A program made the position numbers and the translations under genes. Shown one piece after another: positions 35,307 to 44,939 of a stretch of 64,000 nt of DNA. The notes below the pieces were generated by a model. It was not told the DNA's origin and searched no databases. It saw only the letters and a program-made list of their open reading frames with translations. Source of the DNA: Actinocatenispora sera (GTDB taxonomy: Bacteria > Actinomycetota > Actinomycetes > Mycobacteriales > Micromonosporaceae); NCBI RefSeq assembly GCF_018324685.1, contig NZ_AP023354.1, positions 4,340,001 through 4,404,000 of the forward strand, written 5' to 3'. Each line of letters opens with the position of its first letter. Position 1 is the first letter of the stretch.

Positions 35307-36311
35307 TCAGCGGCGCCGCGAGCTGGCCCGGGCGTGCAACGTGGTGCGCAGGGTCGCGGTCTCGGGCGGCCGGTCCGGATCTTCGATGCGCGCCTTGAGC
35401 AGGGTGGCGGCGGTGCGCCCCAGCTCGTAGGTCGGCTGGGTGACCGTGGACAGCGGCGGCCGGATGAAGGTGGCCCACGGTACGTCGTCGAAGCCGACGA
35501 CGCCGACCTGGTCCGGGATGCGGATGTCGTTGTCCGCCAGGAATTCCAGCGCGCCGACGGTCATCAGGTTGTTGGTCACGAACACCGCGTCCGGTGCCGG
35601 GCGGGCGGCGAGCAGGGTGGCCATCGCGGCGTACCCGCCGCGCTGCCGGAAGTCGGCGTGCCGCTCCAGCGCCGGGTCCGGCTCGATGCCGGCCGCCCGC
35701 AACGCGGACCGGTAGCCGCGCAGCCGGCGGCTGGCCGTACTCAGCCGGGCCGGGCCGGTGATGCACGCGATGCGGCGGAACCCCTGCTCGATCAGGTGGG
35801 TGGTGGCCTCCCTGGCGCCGTGTTCGTTGTCGACCAGGACGGTGTCGACGGCGAGGTTGCGGGGCCGCCGGTCGATGGCCACGACGGCGCGGCCCGCCTC
35901 GTGCAGCGCGGCGAGGTTCTCGGTCCGGCTGGTGGGGGAGACGATGAAGCCGGAGATCTGGTCGGCCAGCAGCGCCTGCAGGTAGTCGGCCTCCTTGTCC
36001 GGGTTCTCGTCGGAGTTGCACAGCACCACCGAGTAGCCGAGGCCCTGGCCGACGTCCTCGACGCCGCGGACCAGCGCGGTGAAGAACGGGTTGTTGATGT
36101 CGGAGATGACCACCGCCCACAGGTTGGTGGTGCTGCGACGAAGGTTGCGGGCCAGCGAGTTGGGCCGGTAGCCGAGCTGTGTCGCCGCGGCGTTGACCCG
36201 GTCCCGCAGCCCGGCGTCCACTGTGGATCTTCCGTTCAGCACCCGGGACACCGTCGCCGGCGAGACGCCGGCACGGCGGGCCACGTCGTAGATGGTCGGC
36301 ATGGCCATCAT
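35307..36311 (-). CDS. LacI-family repressor of the GH172 operon
   Basis: A 334-residue regulator. The DNA-binding domain TIYDVARRAGVSPATVSRVL (residues ~6-25) ends in the hinge region GYRPNSLARNLRR. The ligand-binding core follows from about residue 60 with VVISDINNPFFTALVRGVED. ATG 36311 has a GGAGG site; ATG 36302 is a shorter option. It is divergent from the GH172 operon, and a classic LacI-type dyad sits on that operon's promoter at 36417-36436. It very likely senses the sugar imported by that operon. Confidence 0.92.
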   Translation of the reverse strand: MMAMPTIYDVARRAGVSPATVSRVLNGRSTVDAGLRDRVNAAATQLGYRPNSLARNLRRSTTNLWAVVISDINNPFFTALVRGVEDVGQGLGYSVVLCNSDENPDKEADYLQALLADQISGFIVSPTSRTENLAALHEAGRAVVAIDRRPRNLAVDTVLVDNEHGAREATTHLIEQGFRRIACITGPARLSTASRRLRGYRSALRAAGIEPDPALERHADFRQRGGYAAMATLLAARPAPDAVFVTNNLMTVGALEFLADNDIRIPDQVGVVGFDDVPWATFIRPPLSTVTQPTYELGRTAATLLKARIEDPDRPPETATLRTTLHARASSRRR

Positions 36312-36387
36312 CGTCCTCCATCGCGAGCCCAGGCACCCCGCACCCCGCGTCCGCCGGCCCGGACATCGAGGGAGGCCGAGCCGACCC

Positions 36388-36416
36388 TTGACTGCCGGGG
36401 AGCCTCGCCCTACCTT
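36388..36416 (+). promoter_or_regulatory. Promoter of the GH172/ABC operon
   Basis: TTGACT (36388-36393), a 17-base spacer and TACCTT (36411-36416) give a good sigma-70-type promoter. The expected start point, near 36423, lies inside the adjoining LacI operator, which explains repression. The mRNA would then have a leader of about 280 bases made mostly of tandem repeats. Confidence 0.7.
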
Positions 36417-36436
36417 ACGAGAAATCGGTTTCTTGT
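36417..36436. promoter_or_regulatory. LacI-family operator overlapping the GH172 operon start site
   Basis: ACGAGAAATCGGTTTCTTGT is a 20-base dyad with GAAA/TTTC half-sites about a central TCGG; eight of ten positions pair. GAAANCG-type cores are usual for LacI/PurR proteins. It begins one base after the -10 box and 106 bases from the divergent repressor start. Confidence 0.75.
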
Positions 36437-36442
36437 GACAGA

Positions 36443-36706
36443 GCGGACCGCGCCAGCGGGACGCCGTGCAGTTCAGCGGACCGCGTCAGCGGGACGCCGT
36501 GCAGTTCAGCGGACCGCGTCAGCGGGACGCCGTGCAGTTCAGCGGACCGCGCCAGCGGGACGCCGTGCAGTTCAGCGGACCGCGCCAGCGGGACGCCGTG
36601 CAGTTCTGCGGACCGCGTCAGCGGGACGCCGTGCAGTTCAGCGGACCGCGGCCGGCGGGACGCCGAGGACATCAGCGGACGGCCGGGGCGGGCCGCGGAG
36701 GACATC
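36443..36706. repeat. 33-bp tandem repeats (six near-perfect, two decayed) in the operon leader
   Basis: Units begin GCGGACCGCG and end GCAGTTCA. Six units run from 36443 to 36640 with only a C/T change at one position and one A/T change at the end of unit five. Two decayed units (36641-36674 and 36675-36706) reach the ATG of the GH172 gene. T-type units can form a GCGTC/GACGC stem. The array lies wholly within the inferred leader RNA. Both strands happen to be open in frames with 11-residue periods, but these are taken as by-products of the unit length. Confidence 0.9.
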
Positions 36707-37774
<1,068 letters not shown>

Positions 37775-37776
37775 CG

Positions 37777-39099
37777 ATGGGTGTCAGCCGCCGGTCGCTG
37801 TTTCGCGCCGGTGCCGGGGCGCTCGCCGCGCCGGCCCTGCTGTCCGGCTGCGGCTCGTCCGTCTCGGGCCGCAAGGAGCTGGTGTTCTGGCAGTTCTACG
37901 CGCCGACCCCGGTCGGCGGTTCGCCGGACGTGGTGAAGCAGAGCCAGTGGTTCACGAGGATGGTGAACGACTGGAACGCCCAGCACGAGACGAAGATCCG
38001 GCTGGAGTACGTCACCGTGCTCGGCAACCCGAAGCTCGCCACCGCCTTCGCCGCCGGGGAGGGGCCGGACATCTTCCTGCTGTCGCCCGGCGACTTCGCC
38101 CGCTACTACAACGGCGGCGTGCTCGCCGAGCTGACCCCGTACATGGAGCCGGAGGCGGTCAAGGACTTCTTCGCGCCGAACATGGCCACCCGCACCGCGG
38201 ACGGCAAGGTGTACGGGCTGCCGATGGAGATCGAGCCGCTCGCGATGTTCTACTCCGAGCAGGCGATGGAGTCCGCGCACCTGGCCGAGTCGGACCTGCC
38301 GCGCACCTGGGACCAGCTGCTGGACCTCGGCGACAAGCTCAGGACGCGCAAGGCACCGCCGATCATGCTGCCCAACCTGCCGGGCTACTACCAGAACTTC
38401 ACCTGGTACCCGTTCCTGTGGCAGACCGGCGCGGACGCGGTCCGCCACGGCCGGTCCGGCTTCGACTCGGCCGGCGCGAGGTCGGCGCTGCAACTGTGGC
38501 GGGACTGCATCCAGACCGGCATCGCCCCGCGTACCTCGCCGGTTCCCGACAGCGACGCGGTCGCCGGCCTCGGCGGCGGGTACGCGACGATGTCGCTGAG
38601 CGGCATCTGGACCGTGGCGGCGTTCAAGTACCGCAAGCCGAAGTACCGGTACGGCGTGATCCCGCTGCCGACGCCGGCCGGCGGAACGCCCCGTACCGCA
38701 CTGGGCGGGTGGGCGTTCGTGGCGAACGCGCGCGGAAGGGACCCGGAGACCGCGGCGAAATTCTGCGTCTGGGCGCTCGGTTCGATGGCCAAGGAGTCGA
38801 TCCAGCGGGTCGTCGACTGGTGCACGGTGGCCAAGAGCGACATCGCGCCGCGCGCCTCGGCGCTCGCCGCCGGGCGCGCCTCCGGCGGGTACGACCATCC
38901 GGTGATGAAGAAGTTCGCCGACGAGATCTTCCCGACCGGACGGGGCGAGCCGCGGTACCCACCCGTGGTGTACAAGGCGATCTCGGACGCGATCCAGCAG
39001 TGCGAGTTCGCCGGCGCCGATCCCGCCGCCCAGGCCAGGCTCGCCGGCGACACCATCGACGCGTACCTCACCAGCTACCGGGGGGTGACGATCCTGTGA
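37777..39099 (+). CDS. ABC sugar-binding lipoprotein of the GH172 operon
   Basis: A 440-residue solute-binding protein of the carbohydrate type (SBP_bac_1). The signal has RRSLF then an Ala/Gly-rich stretch and lipobox LLSGC (Cys at ~24). The body includes GEGPDIFLLSPGDFARYYNG near residue 95, as in this family. It captures the substrate outside the membrane for the two permeases that follow. It begins two bases after the GH172 stop; its TGA overlaps the next GTG. Confidence 0.88.
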   Translation: MGVSRRSLFRAGAGALAAPALLSGCGSSVSGRKELVFWQFYAPTPVGGSPDVVKQSQWFTRMVNDWNAQHETKIRLEYVTVLGNPKLATAFAAGEGPDIFLLSPGDFARYYNGGVLAELTPYMEPEAVKDFFAPNMATRTADGKVYGLPMEIEPLAMFYSEQAMESAHLAESDLPRTWDQLLDLGDKLRTRKAPPIMLPNLPGYYQNFTWYPFLWQTGADAVRHGRSGFDSAGARSALQLWRDCIQTGIAPRTSPVPDSDAVAGLGGGYATMSLSGIWTVAAFKYRKPKYRYGVIPLPTPAGGTPRTALGGWAFVANARGRDPETAAKFCVWALGSMAKESIQRVVDWCTVAKSDIAPRASALAAGRASGGYDHPVMKKFADEIFPTGRGEPRYPPVVYKAISDAIQQCEFAGADPAAQARLAGDTIDAYLTSYRGVTIL

Positions 39100-40049
39100 C
39101 CGGTCTTGCCGTAGGTGAACGCTCGGCGCGCGGTGCGTCGGCGACCCGCACGACCCGGCGGCTGTCTCGCCGCAGCCGGGAACGCATCGCGGCCGGGCTG
39201 TTCCTCGCCCCGGACGTGCTGGGCCTCGCGCTGTTCGTCGGTGTGCCGATGGTGGTCTGCATCGTGCTCGGGTTCTTCCAGGTCGACGGGTTCGGCGGCT
39301 ACACGTTCATCGGGCTGGACAACTATCGCCGGATGTTCGCCGACCCGCTGTTTCTGGGCAGCCTCAAGACCACCCTGCTGTACCTGGTGGTGCTGATCCC
39401 CGGGCTGTTCGTGGTCAGCCTGGCACTGGCGCTGCTGATCCGGCAGAAGTTCCCACTGGTCGGGTTGTTCCGCGGGGCGTTCTTCGCGCCGAACGTGATC
39501 AGCCTGGTGGTGATCGGCCTGATCTGGAAGTTCATGCTCACCGACCAGTCCGGCTTCGTGGTGCGGGTGCTGGGCTTCTTCGGGATCAGCTCGCCGAGCT
39601 GGCTGGGCAACCCGCACCTCGCGCTGTGGATGGTCGTCGCGGTCACGATCTGGTTCGCGATGGGCTACTACATGCTGATCTTCCTGGCCGGCCTGCAGGA
39701 CATCCCGCGCGAGTACTACGAGGTCGCCACGATCGACGGCGCCGGCGTGTGGCAGCAGTTCCGGCACATCACCTGGCCGCTGCTGAAGCCGACCAGCTTC
39801 TTCATCCTGCTCACCTCGACGGTCTCGATGCTTACCGGCGGCATCGACCTGATCTACGTGATGACCTCGGGCGGCCCGGCCAACTCCACCTCGCTGATCA
39901 TCTACTACATCTACGAGCAGGCGTTCGTCTACGGCGAGTACGGCTACGCGTCGGCGATCGGCGCGTTCATCGTGGCGATCCTGCTGGTGTGGTCGGTCGG
40001 CCTGTTCGCGCTCACCCGGGGAGGTCGGTTCAACGATGCCCGCGACTGA
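39096..40049 (+). CDS. ABC sugar permease (MalF type)
   Basis: A 317-residue permease from GTG 39096 (GTGA overlap). A basic N-terminal tail precedes six membrane helices; the EAA loop is YEVATIDGAGVWQQFRHITW (about residues 208-227). Works with the following permease and the upstream binding protein. No ATPase gene is present. Confidence 0.88.
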   Translation: MTGLAVGERSARGASATRTTRRLSRRSRERIAAGLFLAPDVLGLALFVGVPMVVCIVLGFFQVDGFGGYTFIGLDNYRRMFADPLFLGSLKTTLLYLVVLIPGLFVVSLALALLIRQKFPLVGLFRGAFFAPNVISLVVIGLIWKFMLTDQSGFVVRVLGFFGISSPSWLGNPHLALWMVVAVTIWFAMGYYMLIFLAGLQDIPREYYEVATIDGAGVWQQFRHITWPLLKPTSFFILLTSTVSMLTGGIDLIYVMTSGGPANSTSLIIYYIYEQAFVYGEYGYASAIGAFIVAILLVWSVGLFALTRGGRFNDARD

Positions 40050-40902
40050 CACGAGTCCCGCCGCAGACGCGCCGGTCCGGCCCGCCCGTGCCCGTACCAC
40101 CCGGCGCGGCTGGGTGCGGTTCGCCGTCGCGCTGGTGCTCGCGGTGGCGGCGGTGTTCCCGTTGGGGTGGATGCTCTCCGGATCGTTCCGCACCCCGGAC
40201 GACGTGTTCTCCCCGTCGCTGCTGCCGGCCCACCCGACGCTGCACAACTTCTCGTACGTGCTGACCCAGGTGGCGTTCCCGCGCTACCTGCTCAACAGCC
40301 TGATCGTGGCCGTGGTGGTCACCGTGGTGGCGCTGTTCTTCCACTCGATGGCCGCCTACGCGCTGGCCCGGCTGCGGTTCCCCGGCCGGGACACGATCTT
40401 CGTCCTCATCTTCTCCACCCTGCTGATCACCTTCCCGGTGATCCTGGTGCCGCTGTTCCTGATCGTGCACACGCTGGGGATCCTGGACAGTTACGCGGGA
40501 ATCATCATCCCGTCGATCTTCAACGCGTTCGGCATCTTCCTGCTGCGCCAGTTCTACCTGTCGCTGCCCAGGGAGCTGGAGGAGGCGGCGATCGTCGACG
40601 GCTGCGGCTACTGGCGGGTGTACTGGAAGGTCATCCTGCCGCTGTCCCGGCCGGTGTTCGCCGCGCTCGCGGTGCTGTTCTTCCTGGCCAACTGGAACGC
40701 GTTCCTGTGGCCGATGGTGGTCACCACCAGCACCGACCTGTCCCTGGTGCAGGTGGGCATCGCGGCGTTCCAGCAGCAGCACGCCGCGGACTGGAACTTC
40801 AGCCTGGCCGCCTCGACGATCTCGGCGCTGCCGACACTCGGTCTGTTCGTGATCTTCCAGCGCCGCATCGTGGAGTCCATCAAGACCTCCGGCTTCAAGT
40901 GA
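40036..40902 (+). CDS. ABC sugar permease (MalG type)
   Basis: A 288-residue permease with six helices and the EAA loop EEAAIVDGCGYWRVYWKVIL (about residues 180-199). It overlaps the previous gene by 14 bases. Completes the importer of the GH172 operon and is followed by a strong hairpin. Confidence 0.88.
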   Translation: MPATDTSPAADAPVRPARARTTRRGWVRFAVALVLAVAAVFPLGWMLSGSFRTPDDVFSPSLLPAHPTLHNFSYVLTQVAFPRYLLNSLIVAVVVTVVALFFHSMAAYALARLRFPGRDTIFVLIFSTLLITFPVILVPLFLIVHTLGILDSYAGIIIPSIFNAFGIFLLRQFYLSLPRELEEAAIVDGCGYWRVYWKVILPLSRPVFAALAVLFFLANWNAFLWPMVVTTSTDLSLVQVGIAAFQQQHAADWNFSLAASTISALPTLGLFVIFQRRIVESIKTSGFK

Positions 40903-40939
40903 GCTGCCCGCCGCCATCCCCCCGGTGGCGGCCACCGGA

Positions 40940-40968
40940 CCGGCGCGGGTGCCCAGCACCCGCGCCGG
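40940..40968 (+). terminator. Terminator hairpin of the GH172 operon
   Basis: Perfect 13-bp arms, CCGGCGCGGGTGC and its complement, with a CCA loop, 38 bases after the last permease stop. A smaller stem (CCGCCA.../GGTGGCGG) precedes it. Confidence 0.7.
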
Positions 40969-40980
40969 ATCCGTTGCAGT

Positions 40981-41110
40981 TCAGTCGAAGTGGACGGCGA
41001 GCTCGGCGATCGAGGTCAAGTGCTCGGCGCCGTCCGGTACGCCGACGATGCGTACCCGTCGCCCCAGGTGTCGTCGAACCGGAACGGGTAGGCGAGGTTG
41101 GTCCCGGCGT
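40981..41110 (-). pseudogene. Remnant of a discoidin-like (F5/8C-type) C-terminal domain
   Basis: Two reverse frames join to give DAGTNLAYPFRFDDTWG followed by RRVRIVGVPDGAEHLTSIAE and LAVHFD, then a stop. The end looks like the last strands of F5/8 type C/CBM32-like domains that often close glycoside hydrolases. The frame changes near 41065, in a GGGG run. No upstream catalytic domain remains. Family call is tentative; it suggests a lost glycosidase beside the GH172 operon. Confidence 0.32.
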
Positions 41111-41195
41111 CGGCCGAGTTGGGAGGTGCGACGGTCGCCCGGGCCCGGCTGCGTTGTCGGACGAAGATGCGCTGTGCGTCGTCGGCCCGGTCGGC

Positions 41196-41612
41196 CTAGC
41201 TTGCCGCCGCGGCGATCCGGCCCACGGGTTCGGCCCAGCGGCGCGCCATCCGCATACGAACCGACTGGGCCGCGGCGACCAGGGCGACGGTGACGACCGC
41301 GAGCAACGGATCGGTCCAGAGCAGGTAGTGGACGATGACCGCCGGCCCGGCGACCGCCGAGTACAGCTCGCCACGGGCGTGCACGATGGCGTGGTGCAGC
41401 GCCGCGACGTCGTCCTGGACCGGGGTCCTGACCCGGCCCGCCACCCAACGGCGAACCAGCCCAGCGGCGTACGGCGAGATGTCGGCCAGCCGTAGTCGCA
41501 GCTGGCGGGACAGCTCCGCGTCGGCCAGGTGGCTGACCAGCGCGGCGACCAGGTAGAGCACCACCGTTCGGTGTTCGCCCGGCCACCGGGGCTCGTCGTG
41601 GCTTGCCCGCAT
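41196..41612 (-). CDS. Hypothetical membrane-associated protein
   Basis: A 138-residue protein from ATG 41612. Two hydrophobic segments are present, VVLYLVAALVSHL (about residues 17-29) and LLAVVTVALVAAAQ (about 106-119), around a helical, Arg-rich middle. I do not recognise a family. It is divergent from and overlaps the upstream region of the Hsp70-like gene, so they may share a regulatory region. Confidence 0.55.
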   Translation of the reverse strand: MRASHDEPRWPGEHRTVVLYLVAALVSHLADAELSRQLRLRLADISPYAAGLVRRWVAGRVRTPVQDDVAALHHAIVHARGELYSAVAGPAVIVHYLLWTDPLLAVVTVALVAAAQSVRMRMARRWAEPVGRIAAAAS

Positions 41613-41659
41613 CGCCGATGATGACGATGGCTGGGCAAGCGGTGCCCGCCGGTGGCCAG

Positions 41660-43546
41660 ATGGTGGTGCGGATGGCGGACGTGCTGGCGATCGACTTCGG
41701 TACGTCGAACACGGTGGCCGTGGCGGCGCGATCCGGCGAGCCGGCCGAGCCGCTGCTGTTCGACGGCTCGCCGTTGCTGCCCTCCGCGGTGTACGCACAG
41801 CCCGACGGCACGCTGGTGACCGGCCGGGACGCGGTGCACTCGGCGCGGCTCGCGCCGGAGCGGTTCGAACCGAACCCGAAGCTGCGCATCGACGACGGCG
41901 CCGTACTGCTCGGCATCGAGGTCACCGTGGTCGACCTGTTCGCCGCGGTGCTTCGCCGCGTCGCGGCCGAGTCGGCATCGCGGGCGAGGCGACCGGACCG
42001 GGTCGTACTGAGCCACCCGGCGAGCTGGGGCCCGCGGCGGCAGCAGACCCTGCGTTCGGCCGCCGGGCTGGCCGGGTTGGCCGACGCGACGCTGGTACCC
42101 GAGCCGGTGGCCGCGGCGATGCGGCTCGCCCGCGCGCGTCGGGAGCAGGACCCGGCGCCGGTGATCGTCTACGACCTCGGCGCGGGCACCTTCGACGTGT
42201 CCGTGGTCGACGGCAGCACGGTGGCCGCGACCGAGGGCCTCGCCGACGTCGGCGGCCTGGACATCGACTCCACCCTGGTCGCGTACGTGCAGGCGACCTA
42301 CCGGGACCGGGACCCAGCGGCGTGGGACCGGCTGCGCCACCCCGGCACGGCCGACGACCGGCGGGCCTGGCGACAGCTGACCGACGACGTACGGGCGGCG
42401 AAGGAGATGCTGTCCCGCACGGCGCAGACGTTCGTGCACATCCCGCTCGTCGGGGTGGACGCGCCGATCACCCGCGAGCAGGTGGAGGCGATCGCCGAAC
42501 CGTTGCTGGCCCGTACCGTCACCGCGACCCGGGCCGCGATCGTGGCCGCCGGGCTGCGGCTGCCGCCGCCCGGGCCGCTCTGCCTGGTCGGTGGCGGCAG
42601 CCGGATGCCGCTGGTCGCGACCATGCTGCACCGCCGGTTCGGTACCGCACCGACCCCGGCCGAGCAGCCCGAACTCGTGGTCGCCCGCGGCGCGCTCGAG
42701 ATGCCGTCCGCCGGGCCGGCGCCCGGCATCGCGGCCCCGGTCGCCCCCGCGCGCGCCGCACCGGCCGCACCGCCGGCCGCCGCGGGCGCCACACCGGGCG
42801 GCACTTCGCGGTCGCTGGCCGGCGCCGCGCTGCAGTCTCCCGCGGGTGCCGCGGAGGTGTCGGGGTCCGGTGTGGTTGCGGCGCCGTCACCTGGTGCCGA
42901 TCCGGCGTTGGGGGCCGGGGCGGCCGGGCCGGGGTTCAGCGGCACCGCTGGGCCGGCCGACCCGAGCGGGTCATCGCCGGGTACCGGGGGTTCGCAGCGC
43001 AGCTTCCGCAAGCATCCCGCCGCGGTGGCGGCCGAGTACGCGCTCTACGGGGTGGTCGCCGGCGTCGTCGTGGTCGCGTTCGTCTCGATCCCGACGTGGC
43101 TGGCCGACGGCCTGGGCCCGGACCAGGTCGGCGGGGCGCTGTTGATCGCGCTGCTGATCGCGCTGCTGTTCGGCGTCATCGTGCCGACGCTGGAACTGGT
43201 GTTCGGCGGCGACCACACGATCACCGTGTCGGCCGCCGGCATCGCCGCCACCGAGCGCACCCGCCGGGGCCGGCTCAAGACCTCGGTGACGGTGCGCTGG
43301 TGCGACGTCCGAACGGTGACGATGTCTCGGGGCCGCGACGCCAACGTCTCGCTGCAACTGCGCGCGGCCCGGCGGCCCGATCCCGCCATCGACCAGGACC
43401 GGCGGTACTCCGACGGGCGGATCTCCTTCCCGCTCGAACCGGTGGTCGCGATGCCGTTGCGGGTCGGCCCCTGGCGGGCGCCCCAGCTCGACGCGGTCGA
43501 ACGGGCCCTGGTCGCCGCCGCCGGCACCCGCTACCGACGCGCCTGA
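41660..43546 (+). CDS. Hsp70-like ATPase fused to membrane anchor and C-terminal domain
   Basis: A 628-residue protein. The first ~350 residues are an Hsp70/actin-type ATPase: phosphate-1 LAIDFGTSNT, phosphate-2 VYDLGAGTFDVSVVD and adenosine motif CLVGGGSRMPLV. There is no Hsp70 substrate-binding domain. An Ala/Pro/Gly-rich linker (~residues 355-450) follows, then two membrane helices (about 456-480 and 488-512) and a ~115-residue cytoplasmic, beta-rich end. Start ATG 41660 is used; ATG 41672 (ADVLAIDFG) is an alternative. Function unknown; perhaps membrane-linked signalling or assembly. Confidence 0.82.
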   Translation: MVVRMADVLAIDFGTSNTVAVAARSGEPAEPLLFDGSPLLPSAVYAQPDGTLVTGRDAVHSARLAPERFEPNPKLRIDDGAVLLGIEVTVVDLFAAVLRRVAAESASRARRPDRVVLSHPASWGPRRQQTLRSAAGLAGLADATLVPEPVAAAMRLARARREQDPAPVIVYDLGAGTFDVSVVDGSTVAATEGLADVGGLDIDSTLVAYVQATYRDRDPAAWDRLRHPGTADDRRAWRQLTDDVRAAKEMLSRTAQTFVHIPLVGVDAPITREQVEAIAEPLLARTVTATRAAIVAAGLRLPPPGPLCLVGGGSRMPLVATMLHRRFGTAPTPAEQPELVVARGALEMPSAGPAPGIAAPVAPARAAPAAPPAAAGATPGGTSRSLAGAALQSPAGAAEVSGSGVVAAPSPGADPALGAGAAGPGFSGTAGPADPSGSSPGTGGSQRSFRKHPAAVAAEYALYGVVAGVVVVAFVSIPTWLADGLGPDQVGGALLIALLIALLFGVIVPTLELVFGGDHTITVSAAGIAATERTRRGRLKTSVTVRWCDVRTVTMSRGRDANVSLQLRAARRPDPAIDQDRRYSDGRISFPLEPVVAMPLRVGPWRAPQLDAVERALVAAAGTRYRRA

Positions 43547-43713
43547 GCGATCGCACCGGACCGGCAGCGATCGGGCCGGCCGTACCGGGCCGGGATCGTC
43601 GGGCCGGTGGCAAGGGATCGGGCGCACCGGCACGGGATCGTCGGGCCGGGGGCGCCGGGCCGGGATCGCTCGGTCGCGAGTCCCGGCGCGCGGCGGGCAT
43701 CCGGCGCCGGCGG
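43547..43713. repeat. Imperfect GGGATCGTCGGGCCGG-type repeats in a convergent gap
   Basis: Between two convergent genes, the segment CGGGATCGTCGGGCCGG occurs twice (43590-43606 and 43632-43648), with looser copies before and after. The irregular spacing is not CRISPR-like. It may act as terminators or simply be slippage-derived. Confidence 0.5.
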
Positions 43714-44904
43714 TCAGGCCGCGGGCTCGTAGTCGGGCAGGCCGGCGTCGGTGGCGAGCGACTGGGTGCTGGACAGCATCATCTTGCGCACCATCCGGTT
43801 GGCGAACATGCCGTTGCGCAGCGCCAGCCCGTACCCGGTCGCCGGGGCGAGGAACCGCCCCGGGTGGGCGCCGCGCTGCCAGCGGCCGGCGAACCGCCGC
43901 ATCCGCTGCTCGTACGCGGCGAGCGCCGGGGCGTGTGCCCCCCGCGCCGCGGCCAGCTCGCCGGCCAGCACGTACGCGCCGACCACGCCGGTGCCCACGC
44001 CCATTCCCCCGAGGGTGACGCCCCAGGCGGCGTCACCGAGCAGCGCGACCCGCCCGGCGGTCCAGTGCGGCGCGTGCACCCGGGCGATCGCGTCGAAGTA
44101 CAGCTCGTCGGCGTCGGCGAGGCCGGCCAGCAGCCGGGGCACGTGCCAGCCCATCCCGTCCAGCGCCGCGGTGACGAACGCCTTCTGCGCGTCCTGGTCG
44201 TGCCACCCCACGCTTGCGGCCCCCGACCGGAAGACGGCCATCGCCCCGGCGGTGTTCGCGACCCGCAGGTCGGCCGCGACACTCACCATCCGCCCGGGCT
44301 GGTTGAACTGCCGCGAGGTGCGGTCGGCGCCGATGTCGTTGGGCAGTTCCCACCCGGCGATGTGGTAGCCGAGGTGCCGCACGAACCGCGACTCGGGCCC
44401 GAACGCGAGCCGGCGCACCGCCGAATGCAGCCCGTCCGCGCCGACGACCAGGTCGTACCGCTGGGTGTCGCCGCCGGCGAAGCTGACCCGGACGCCGTCG
44501 GCGGCGTCGGTCAGCTCGACGATCTCGTCACCGAACAGGTACCGGCAGCTGCCGCGGCTGTGCTCGTAGAACACCCGGGACAGGTCGCGCCGGTACACCT
44601 CGAGCTCGCCGCCGGTGAACTCGGCCGGCAGGGTGAAGATCTCCCGGCCCTGCTCGTCCACGCTGCACATGGCGTTGCCGTGGGTCTGGATCTCCCGCAG
44701 CTCGTCCAGCACGCCCATCTTCGCCAGCACGCCGAGGTGGGTCGGGCCGCGGAAGTCGACCGCGAAGCCGCTCTCCCGCAGCGCCCGCGCCTTCTCCACC
44801 ACCGTGACCTCGGCGCCGTGGTGGGCGAGCCACCAGGCGAGAGCGGGGCCGGCGACGCCGCCGCCGGAGACGAGGACCCGATAGCCGTTCAGCGTCGCTG
44901 CCAT
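43714..44904 (-). CDS. FAD-dependent monooxygenase (PHBH fold)
   Basis: A 396-residue flavoprotein. The FAD motif VSGGGVAGPALAWWL is near residue 11, DLVVGADGLHSAVR near residue 150, and the second FAD motif is GDAAWGVTLGGMGVG near residue 280. The group hydroxylates aromatics or inactivates antibiotics such as tetracyclines. ATG 44904 has AAGGAG upstream. It is divergent from a TetR gene with a shared operator-like dyad, so it is likely induced by its substrate. Confidence 0.88.
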   Translation of the reverse strand: MAATLNGYRVLVSGGGVAGPALAWWLAHHGAEVTVVEKARALRESGFAVDFRGPTHLGVLAKMGVLDELREIQTHGNAMCSVDEQGREIFTLPAEFTGGELEVYRRDLSRVFYEHSRGSCRYLFGDEIVELTDAADGVRVSFAGGDTQRYDLVVGADGLHSAVRRLAFGPESRFVRHLGYHIAGWELPNDIGADRTSRQFNQPGRMVSVAADLRVANTAGAMAVFRSGAASVGWHDQDAQKAFVTAALDGMGWHVPRLLAGLADADELYFDAIARVHAPHWTAGRVALLGDAAWGVTLGGMGVGTGVVGAYVLAGELAAARGAHAPALAAYEQRMRRFAGRWQRGAHPGRFLAPATGYGLALRNGMFANRMVRKMMLSSTQSLATDAGLPDYEPAA

Positions 44905-44916
44905 GACCGCTCCTTC

Positions 44917-44939
44917 ATCTGTTTCCTTTGGATACAGAT
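44917..44939. promoter_or_regulatory. TetR-type operator between FAD monooxygenase and TetR gene
   Basis: ATCTGTTTCC and GGATACAGAT flank TTT with nine of ten paired positions. A further half-site ACAGATC follows at about 44951-44957. It lies in an AT-rich island 12 bases upstream of the monooxygenase start. Confidence 0.65.

Noticed and set aside
36443-36640. CRISPR array
   Set aside because: The 33-bp units are directly adjacent with no unique spacers, and no cas genes are present.
43547-43713. Small RNA or attachment site in the GGGATCG repeats
   Set aside because: Repeats are irregular, there is no integrase or tRNA nearby and no promoter is visible.
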